A DNA stretch of 13,599 bases from Deltaproteobacteria bacterium (GTDB lineage Bacteria > Myxococcota_A > UBA796). Positions 1 through 5,725 of the stretch are shown piece after piece (position 1 is the first letter of the stretch; every line of letters begins with the position of its first letter). The stretch lies in NCBI GenBank assembly GCA_002707085.1, contig PALY01000015.1:1-13599 (forward strand), in the 5' to 3' direction. Made by a program: the position numbers and the translations under genes. A model generated the notes under the pieces. The model saw only the letters and a list, made by a program, of their open reading frames with translations, did not search any database and was not told where the DNA came from.

Positions 1-4
1 GTCA

Positions 5-1351
5 CTACTCAAGATACCCAAGCTCTCGCAACCGTTTGGTCTCGATGTCCTCTTTTTGTTGAGGCACCAAAGCAGGCAACGGTACGTAATCTCGGCTGCG
101 ACGAGCAGTACGCAAATCATCCATAGCAGTCAAAATAGCGGCAGATGGCGTGACAGAACCCGGGACCAGCTCTTTGGGGTCCTTCAAACGATCGTAATAC
201 TCGATTGAAGGGCCGCCATCTCGCGCTTTATCCACCATGGCTACCGTCGAACTCCGGATGACCAACTCCTTGCCCTTGCCCCCATGGGGGCTGCACGGAA
301 GAACTTCTACGCGCTTGCAGTGGCTGCTTTCTCCCGCAAGCCATTCATGCACAGTTTCGCTACCCAACAAACTCTTACCATCAATGCCTTTCAATGTTGG
401 CAAGCCTGCAACCTCCAGAACCGTCGGAGCCACATCCAACAGGCTGACCAACCGATCATCCCTGCTTCCCGCACCTCGGTTTCCTGGGTATTTGATGATC
501 ATCGGAACATGAAGTTGCTCTGAATGAGTCGAGTACCCGTGGTCAAACCATAGCTCACGTTCTGCAAACGTTTCTCCGTGGTCGGAAAGCACAATCACAA
601 GTGCATTTTCGTACCGCTCGATACTTTTCAGCATATCGAGAATACTTCCGACCCCCCGATCAGCATACTCCACACCCCGCCCATACAGTTCCTGGTACAA
701 CCGCACATCCGTAATGTCATCGATCTTCTGGTACTGAGGAAAATGAGACAATTTTTCAGGGTCTCGTTTCCAGTCAACCTCACTATCGGCAGCTCGAATC
801 CACCGATGTACAGGTCCGTGCGGGTCATAAGAATGGAACCAAGTAAACGTTGGCTTCTGCTGAACGCTCAACCAAGAGTTCAACACTTGCGCAGTCTTCA
901 ATCCTTGTCGATTCTGGGTCGGTAAGGCGTTGTATACATCAAAGCCCTGACGCAACCCCACATCTGCCCGCAGCGTATAGCCAGAAATAAAAGCACCGGT
1001 TTTATAGCCGGCGGACGAAAACTGTTCGGCCAATGTGTCGATATTCGAGGCCAGAGGATCTCCGCCTCGAAATAAATTCATGAGAAGGCCATGCCTTCCA
1101 GGTTCCAGACCCGTCATCACGGATGCGAAAGCAGGTGCCGTTACCGATATGGGTGAAAATGCCTGCGTAAACACCACCCCGTCTTTCGCAATGGAAGAAA
1201 TGTTGGGAGTCTGCACCGGGGCATCGGGATTCAACGCTTGAACATGGTCAGCACGAAGTGTGTCGATCGTGATCAAAATGACGTCCGGTTGTGCAGGCTC
1301 CAGCCAACTACATCCAACCATCCATGTTGTAAGAAGACCGTAGCGAATCAC
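5..1351 (-). CDS. Sulfatase-fold (alkaline phosphatase superfamily) lipoprotein
   Basis: 448 aa. An N-terminal hydrophobic stretch ends in MVGC (Cys14), which reads as a lipoprotein signal. The body is a sulfatase fold: ITIDTLRADH at residues 27-36 (Asp30 a likely metal ligand), the active-site strand around VTAPAFASVMTG (70-81), DPHGP at 176-180 and the metal-binding SDHGE at 256-260. At the nucleophile position of the C/S-x-P-x-R motif there is Thr71 (T-A-P-A-F), so a formylglycine cannot form there. Thr at this position is common in sulfatase-like proteins of environmental bacteria and is the nucleophile in LtaS- and EptA-type phosphotransferases of the same superfamily. True sulfatase activity is therefore doubtful; a phosphodiesterase or phosphotransferase is possible. 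The start is GTG, sharing GTGA with the stop of the upstream lipoprotein gene, with no clear Shine-Dalgarno (SD), so translational coupling is likely. Family call firm; substrate unknown. Confidence 0.88.
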   Translation of the reverse strand: MIRYGLLTTWMVGCSWLEPAQPDVILITIDTLRADHVQALNPDAPVQTPNISSIAKDGVVFTQAFSPISVTAPAFASVMTGLEPGRHGLLMNLFRGGDPLASNIDTLAEQFSSAGYKTGAFISGYTLRADVGLRQGFDVYNALPTQNRQGLKTAQVLNSWLSVQQKPTFTWFHSYDPHGPVHRWIRAADSEVDWKRDPEKLSHFPQYQKIDDITDVRLYQELYGRGVEYADRGVGSILDMLKSIERYENALVIVLSDHGETFAERELWFDHGYSTHSEQLHVPMIIKYPGNRGAGSRDDRLVSLLDVAPTVLEVAGLPTLKGIDGKSLLGSETVHEWLAGESSHCKRVEVLPCSPHGGKGKELVIRSSTVAMVDKARDGGPSIEYYDRLKDPKELVPGSVTPSAAILTAMDDLRTARRSRDYVPLPALVPQQKEDIETKRLRELGYLE

Positions 1352-2421
1352 CGGCAGCCCATAATCCGGGCTTCAGACACATCACGACACGAAACCCCAT
1401 CCATGGAGCAATCAAACTGCCATGCTGCCGTTTCCCCACAAGCAGGAATGCCATCACGCCACCCCACAGTTCCGCCGCAACTTGGCCAATCACCACAAGT
1501 TCCTAAATCTGTAGTCTCCAATTCATTGGTGCCATTGCAATCCCAATCCCAACCGCCACCATCCATAGCGGTTGTGGCCCATCCAGCGAAGTCAGGGTTG
1601 GCTTCCGCATTTTCATCATCACAATCATCATCATTGTCGGCGGTATAGTCACCGCTGGGTCCACAAAGACATTTGTCCTCACCCTCGGCACCGAAACCAT
1701 CGTCATCCGCATCCAACCACCATGAGTCGCAATACTCTGCATCTTCTTCATCAACGGTCCCGTCACAATCGGTGTCCTCCCCATCACAGACCTCATTGGC
1801 CCCTGGATGGGATGATTCATCAAGATCGTTGCAATCGTCGCCACCAACGACCATTGCATCATGGCCGTCCCCGTCTTGATCCGTCAGATCAGTGCCATCG
1901 CAGTCTTGGTCGATGCCGTCATAAGGATAATCTTCGGCATACGGGTGGACTTCTGCATCCGTGTCATCGCAATCACCATCCTCGACTGTAAACCCATCGT
2001 TATCCAAATCGACTTCTTCCTCTTCCTCTTCTTCTTCCTCCTCTTCTTCCGGCAGAACAATCGATACATTGATCGAATGCGATGCAGCGAGGCCCTCACT
2101 ATCGACAACCTGCAATGAGATTGTATGTGTACCCAGGGTCAATTGAGACGTGGCCCACAGCACACTCCCACCTTCATCGACGACAGAAGTGTCAGCAAAA
2201 CCGCCATCCAGATCGCTCGACCAGGATCGAATCAAAGTGTCAGAAGGATCTTGATCATCGCCAACCTGTGCAACGAATTCGATGGTTTCATCTGCGATAT
2301 GCTCACTGCCATTGGGTGGAGAATGAATCACAACCGTCGGTCGGACATTTCGAATCGCCAATGACTTGTCACTGGAGCAAGACAAGATCATAGCCACAAT
2401 GCATAAATGAAAACTACGCAT
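1348..2421 (-). CDS. MopE-like calcium/metal-binding repeat lipoprotein with PKD-like domain
   Basis: 357 aa from the ATG at 2421, chosen because GGAGGA lies 7 nt upstream; an in-frame GTG at 2436 would add five residues that include that SD. The first 15 residues end in the lipobox ILSC (Cys15), so this is a predicted lipoprotein. Residues about 26-123 resemble a PKD/Ig-like beta domain (RPTVVIHSPPNGS near its start). A run of 12 Glu (125-136) follows, then about three Asp-rich repeats built on units such as DNDGF...GDCDDTD and DQDCDGTD, as in the MopE-type putative metal-binding motif common in Myxococcota surface proteins. The last 50 or so residues carry six Cys and match nothing I recognise. 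It is probably exposed on the cell surface or in the periplasm, and the repeats suggest Ca or other metal binding. It is co-transcribed with the sulfatase-fold gene (4-bp overlap), so the two may work in one envelope process; that is inference. Confidence 0.85.
   Translation of the reverse strand: MRSFHLCIVAMILSCSSDKSLAIRNVRPTVVIHSPPNGSEHIADETIEFVAQVGDDQDPSDTLIRSWSSDLDGGFADTSVVDEGGSVLWATSQLTLGTHTISLQVVDSEGLAASHSINVSIVLPEEEEEEEEEEEEVDLDNDGFTVEDGDCDDTDAEVHPYAEDYPYDGIDQDCDGTDLTDQDGDGHDAMVVGGDDCNDLDESSHPGANEVCDGEDTDCDGTVDEEDAEYCDSWWLDADDDGFGAEGEDKCLCGPSGDYTADNDDDCDDENAEANPDFAGWATTAMDGGGWDWDCNGTNELETTDLGTCGDWPSCGGTVGWRDGIPACGETAAWQFDCSMDGVSCRDVSEARIMGCR
2013..2050. repeat. 38-bp homopyrimidine/homopurine tract (poly-Glu codons)
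   Basis: The plus strand is pure C/T for 38 nt, so the minus strand, which is the coding strand here, is pure G/A. It encodes 12 consecutive Glu as mixed GAA and GAG codons. Such tracts can slip during replication and can form triplex DNA. The mixing of GAA and GAG makes simple slippage less likely than in a pure repeat. Confidence 0.9.
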
Positions 2422-2428
2422 GAGCGGT

Positions 2429-2434
2429 TCCTCC
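2429..2434 (-). promoter_or_regulatory. Shine-Dalgarno of the MopE-like lipoprotein gene
   Basis: GGAGGA on the minus strand with a 7-nt spacer to the ATG at 2421. It fixes the start at that ATG rather than at the in-frame GTG at 2436, which overlaps this site. The whole 56-bp gap between this gene and the divergent amidase gene must hold both promoters; I do not see clean -35/-10 pairs in it. Confidence 0.75.
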
Positions 2435-2466
2435 ACGAGATAGGATGTGCTGTAAACAACCTTAAC

Positions 2467-2472
2467 AAGGAG
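2467..2472 (+). promoter_or_regulatory. Shine-Dalgarno of the Nit-type amidase gene
   Basis: AAGGAG with a 5-nt spacer to the ATG at 2478. The in-frame GTG at 2472 overlaps this site, and the ATG at 2475 is only 2 nt away, so 2478 is the best start. Confidence 0.75.
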
Positions 2473-2477
2473 TGATG

Positions 2478-3287
2478 ATGTCGATAATTGCTGCGATCCA
2501 GATCAACGGGTCTTCAGATATCGAGCGGAACCTGTCAACGACAGAGTCACTGGTTCGTAAAGCCGCGGCCAGCGGAGCGGTTTTCGTTGCTACCCCAGAG
2601 GCGACCACCTACCTGGGTCCACATGACCGGAAAATTCGACTGGCTGAACCCGTGGATGGTCCCACACACCAACGCTTGGCCAGATTGGCTGCAGAACTCC
2701 AGATCACTTTATTGGTGGGGTCAGTGGCCGAACGCTGCGATGATCAACGGGCGTACAACACATCGCTGCTGTTTGGACCTGACGGCACCCTGCTTGCCTC
2801 GTACAGAAAGACCCATCTCTTCGATGTGGACCTTTCAGCCAGCGGTGGCGTATGCTTTCGAGAAAGCGATACCACCGGACGAGGAGACTCTTTGGTGGTG
2901 GCAGACACATCCGTCGGAAAAGTGGGTTTGAGCATCTGCTTCGATCTTCGGTTTCCAGAAGTCTACAAATCACTCTGTGATCAAGGAGCGACGCTCCTTA
3001 CGGTCCCATCGGCTTTCACATTGATGACCGGAAAGGACCATTGGCATGCACTCTTACGGGCTCGAGCAATCGAAAATCAGGCTTGGGTCATCGCACCGGG
3101 CCAATGGGGACCTCACGATGATGAAGGCCTGCGAATGTCATACGGGCACTCCTTAATCATCGATCCGTGGGGCACAGTCGTGGCTGAATGTGGGGACGGC
3201 GAAGGATTCTGCTTGGCCGAAATGAAACCGGAACAAACCGCCCGAATTCGAAGCCAAATCCCCATGAATGCCAATCGACAGTTCTGA
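2478..3287 (+). CDS. Carbon-nitrogen hydrolase, Nit1/Nit2-type (probable deaminated glutathione amidase)
   Basis: 269 aa, full length for a single-domain nitrilase-superfamily enzyme. The Glu-Lys-Cys triad is visible: Glu41 in TPEATTYLG, Lys111 in SYRKTHLFDVDL and Cys154 in LSICFDLRFPEVY. The segments TGKDHWHALLRARAIENQ (184-201) and SYGHSLIIDPWGTVVAE (221-237) are typical of the Nit1/NitFhit branch. Known members hydrolyse the amide of deaminated glutathione, a by-product of transaminases, or of alpha-keto acid amides such as 2-oxoglutaramate. The long resemblance to Nit1 favours the former, but the sequence alone does not settle the substrate. It should be cytosolic, as no signal peptide is seen. 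It is divergent from the lipoprotein/sulfatase pair and ends 18 bp from the convergent Cys-rich protein gene, so it is probably monocistronic. Confidence 0.92.
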   Translation: MSIIAAIQINGSSDIERNLSTTESLVRKAAASGAVFVATPEATTYLGPHDRKIRLAEPVDGPTHQRLARLAAELQITLLVGSVAERCDDQRAYNTSLLFGPDGTLLASYRKTHLFDVDLSASGGVCFRESDTTGRGDSLVVADTSVGKVGLSICFDLRFPEVYKSLCDQGATLLTVPSAFTLMTGKDHWHALLRARAIENQAWVIAPGQWGPHDDEGLRMSYGHSLIIDPWGTVVAECGDGEGFCLAEMKPEQTARIRSQIPMNANRQF

Positions 3288-3305
3288 GGAAGTGACCCCT
3301 AAGCA

Positions 3306-3848
3306 CTACTCCCGTCGTCGAACCAAACCACCAATACCGATGAGTGGAAACAACAACCAAGCGACTTGAGAATTGCCTTGAGGGCTAATGCATCCTCCAC
3401 CGGACACTGAAGCATTGGTGACACATTCTGGACTCACATCTCGCAACGTGAACACAATATCGCTGGAAACTGTTCCTGTACCATCCGTCTGCGGACAAAC
3501 CACAGTGACCTGTTGAGTTACCTGTTGGCAGTCATCCAATGATGTTGGCGGGAGATAGCACACAGGACTTCCGCTTGATTCAAGGTTGCCATCGCAGTCA
3601 GACAAGGCGTCACCGAGCGTGTCTCTGTAGGTCGACCACTCACACTCATCGACATCGCCACAACTGGCATCCAGAATATTCATCTCAAAAGAAACACCCT
3701 CACCCACTGTGATGGAAACATTCGAATCGAGTTCCTCTCCATCCTCGTCGAGCGACTGACTGATCTTACCCCAGTCCAAGCAATCTTCGTGGTCATCTGC
3801 GGCAGCGGGGCCTGAAACAAAGAGCAATAGCGTAGTGATTGCAATCAT
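3306..3848 (-). CDS. Secreted Cys-rich protein with MYXO-CTERM-like C-terminal sorting tail
   Basis: 180 aa of unknown function. Residues 1-17 form a short signal peptide with an AxA-type site (GPAAA|DD). The mature part is acidic and carries eight Cys (23, 63, 69, 85, 97, 107, 118, 142), an even number fit for disulfides. Near the end comes GGGC (Cys153), a hydrophobic stretch at about 162-175 (VAWLLFPLIGIGG), then RRRE at the terminus. Cys plus membrane segment plus Arg cluster is the layout of MYXO-CTERM sorting signals, which are thought to be cleaved with surface anchoring at the Cys. The ATG at 3848 has GGAG five nt upstream. The gene follows the NUDIX gene by 47 bp and may be the last of that operon, or have its own promoter. 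No enzyme motif is seen. Confidence 0.82.
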   Translation of the reverse strand: MIAITTLLLFVSGPAAADDHEDCLDWGKISQSLDEDGEELDSNVSITVGEGVSFEMNILDASCGDVDECEWSTYRDTLGDALSDCDGNLESSGSPVCYLPPTSLDDCQQVTQQVTVVCPQTDGTGTVSSDIVFTLRDVSPECVTNASVSGGGCISPQGNSQVAWLLFPLIGIGGLVRRRE

Positions 3849-3895
3849 GGTGTCTCCTCTACATTCACACCCTATCTCAAGGGTAGGTTTTGGGT

Positions 3896-4294
3896 CTACT
3901 CACCCAATAAAGCTTCTACGGTTTGTTGGTCCGCACCCGGGAAAGGATAATCCCCAAACTCTTCGGGAGCGACCCAACGGAAATCGTTCACCAAAACAGC
4001 TTTTGGTTCATCCAATATGTCGACTCGATATACCATCAAATCCAAAAAATAGCGTTCATACTCATGCTCTACGTGCATCGAAAGACCATCCACCGTTGAA
4101 CGTACATTTAAGTTCTCCAACAGCTCTCTTGCCAATGCATCCGCATCTGACTCTCCAGCCTCTACTCTTCCACCTGGAAACTCCCACAACAGTGGTAAAA
4201 CCGCATGAGGCATACGCTGGGTAATCAAATAGCAGCCATCCCGTTCGATACGACCCGCAACGACACGAATATGGGGTTTTTCGGTCACCGACAT
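3896..4294 (-). CDS. NUDIX hydrolase, MutT/NudG-like, with altered Nudix box
   Basis: 132 aa, the usual size for MutT-type enzymes, which clear oxidised or non-canonical nucleoside triphosphates. LWEFPGGRVEAGES (36-49) and the Nudix box from Gly42 to Val64 are clear: Gly42, Glu48, Arg56, Glu57, Glu60. The residue after Glu60 is Asn61 where the consensus REUxEExGU has Glu, and Asn63 replaces the consensus Gly. In E. coli MutT that Glu (Glu57) is a metal ligand important for catalysis. Near the C-terminus YPFPGADQQTVEAL places Asp122 where MutT has Asn119, closer to the PAD of NudG. It could be a weak or retuned pyrophosphohydrolase. The ATG at 4294 lies inside the end of the upstream TPR-protein gene (10-bp overlap), so the two are coupled. 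Family firm; substrate uncertain. Confidence 0.9.
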   Translation of the reverse strand: MSVTEKPHIRVVAGRIERDGCYLITQRMPHAVLPLLWEFPGGRVEAGESDADALARELLENLNVRSTVDGLSMHVEHEYERYFLDLMVYRVDILDEPKAVLVNDFRWVAPEEFGDYPFPGADQQTVEALLGE

Positions 4295-5667
4295 TCTCGT
4301 CCCAAAGCGCGAAGTCGACCTGAGGCCTCCATCTTCACGTCACCGGTAGCCGTGCCTTTAAGTCGACAATACTGACGAACTGCCTCTTCTACACGCCCCT
4401 GGTTTTCATTGACGTACGCCAAACCAAACCGTGCATCTGTATGGTTAGGGCTGGCTTTGACCGCATTGTTGAAATGGGTACGTGCTTGCGCCCAATCTTT
4501 TCGATCCGCGTACGCCCAGCCTCGATCAGTTTCAGCTTTCGCATTGCCAGAAGAACGTGTTCGTTCTGGCTTAGCCGGTGCTGCTTTGGCTGCTTTGGCT
4601 GCTTTGGCCGTTTTTCGCTTTCCTTCCTTTGCAGCCGAAGGCGTGGTCTTCGGTGCAGGCTTTGGCGTAGCCGCCTCCGCCGCAGGCTTCGTTGAAGGCG
4701 GCTCATCAACAGGAGTCGCTCCAGCATCCTCTCCAGAAGGCTCCGGAGCCACACCTGAGTCTGTGCCTTCAGTGTTCTTAACGGCTGGTGTTGCTGGCGC
4801 TTCTGCCTCTACAGGAGCCACCTCCACAACTTTGGCAGCATCCTGTGCTGCATCCCGTTGATTTAGATAATTCAGGGCCAACCAGCCGGTTCCACCCAGG
4901 GCGCTAAAACATAAGGCCCACCACACGAGAACCCTTTTCCGTCTACTGGCGGCCCACTCAAATTCAGGGCCAAAGTCATCATCAGCCCCCGACATAAGCG
5001 TGGTCGATGCATTGGAAGACCCCGCATCCAATACTGTATGTTCCTCCGAAAAGAAGTCCTCCTCTTCAAAGTCCATATCCATCGTGGGTTCATCGGGGCC
5101 ATAGGACGAATTGTCCGCCAACAAAGTGACTGGTTCTTCTTCAGGCAGGGCCTCCACAGCCAACTTGATGGGGCGCTGCACGCTGGCCGATGAGGCCGCC
5201 GGAGACTCGGGAATCACATCCGTGGGAGGGGCCGCAAACAGGTCCACTTTACTGACGCTACTGCCCGACTCTTCCGTCCCACGGTCCGCCCGTTCTATCA
5301 AGTCAAAGAAAACGTGAAAGCCCTCAAAATCCCCCACCCGTTTCCAGTCCTGACCGCCCATTGAGATTTCATCTTCTCGAACCACACGCCGTTCTACAAT
5401 CCAGCGTTGAAGGGTGGCCTGATCCTTCACATGGTAGGTTTTACCCTCTTGTCGGAGCAAAATACTTCGGGTCTCTTGTGGCGCTGATTCAGCTTGTTCC
5501 GGTTCTGCTGGCGACTCGATCTCAGGCGAGGTTTCCCCTCCTGGCTTCACTAGAATCGAATTTCCACAAGCTGTACACCTGAAAACCAAATCTTGGTCCC
5601 GGACAAAAGGTGCAGCGGGTGGATCCACTTCGTATTGGGCATGACACTGGTCGCAGACGATCTGCAC
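4285..5667 (-). CDS. Zinc-ribbon / GYF-like / single-TM / TPR protein (paralogue 2)
   Basis: 460 aa. Domains in order: an MJ0042-type zinc ribbon with Cys5, Cys8, Cys31 and Cys34; a GYF_2-like domain at about 68-125 (WIVERRVVREDEI, then GGQDWKRVGDFEGF); a long acidic, low-complexity linker; one membrane helix at about 246-266 after RRKR; an Ala/Pro/Lys-rich stretch with three AAK units; and a C-terminal TPR region at about 379-447. The positive-inside rule puts the zinc ribbon and GYF part in the cytoplasm and the TPRs in the periplasm. It starts with GTG and only a weak GAGA upstream. It shares this order with the gene immediately upstream, so the pair is a tandem duplication that has diverged. 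The layout recalls the cytoplasmic zinc-ribbon/GYF tail of the Myxococcus gliding protein GltJ; no role is proven here. Architecture firm, function unknown. Confidence 0.85.
   Translation of the reverse strand: MQIVCDQCHAQYEVDPPAAPFVRDQDLVFRCTACGNSILVKPGGETSPEIESPAEPEQAESAPQETRSILLRQEGKTYHVKDQATLQRWIVERRVVREDEISMGGQDWKRVGDFEGFHVFFDLIERADRGTEESGSSVSKVDLFAAPPTDVIPESPAASSASVQRPIKLAVEALPEEEPVTLLADNSSYGPDEPTMDMDFEEEDFFSEEHTVLDAGSSNASTTLMSGADDDFGPEFEWAASRRKRVLVWWALCFSALGGTGWLALNYLNQRDAAQDAAKVVEVAPVEAEAPATPAVKNTEGTDSGVAPEPSGEDAGATPVDEPPSTKPAAEAATPKPAPKTTPSAAKEGKRKTAKAAKAAKAAPAKPERTRSSGNAKAETDRGWAYADRKDWAQARTHFNNAVKASPNHTDARFGLAYVNENQGRVEEAVRQYCRLKGTATGDVKMEASGRLRALGRECR
4582..4608 (-). repeat. Three perfect 9-bp tandem repeats encoding AAK units
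   Basis: The 9-mer CTGCTTTGG (plus strand) occurs three times in a row and encodes repeated Ala-Ala-Lys in the periplasmic linker of the 460-aa TPR protein. This is a likely site of copy-number change between strains. Confidence 0.85.
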
Positions 5668-5725
5668 GGGATTTTCTCGGAGTCAAGAGGGTAGGTAGAT
5701 AAATTGGAGAGGAAGTTGAGTGGAT

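Noticed and set aside
1..5. Possible GTG start of another minus-strand gene overlapping the sulfatase stop (TAGTG)
   Set aside because: Only a few bases are inside the window, so a gene cannot be supported.
1572..1991. Plus-strand frame of 139 codons, His/Arg-rich
   Set aside because: It is the antisense shadow of the Asp/Cys-rich MopE-like repeats; its His/Arg bias is the mirror of Asp codons, and it matches no family.
3866..3892. Weak hairpin ACCCT/AGGGT followed by TTTT on the plus strand between the NUDIX and Cys-rich genes
   Set aside because: The stem is only 5 bp, and both flanking genes run on the minus strand where no T run follows.
4409..4861. Plus-strand frame of 150 codons, Ala/Gly/Ser-rich
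   Set aside because: Antisense to the Ala/Pro/Lys linker of the 460-aa protein; its composition is explained by the coding strand.
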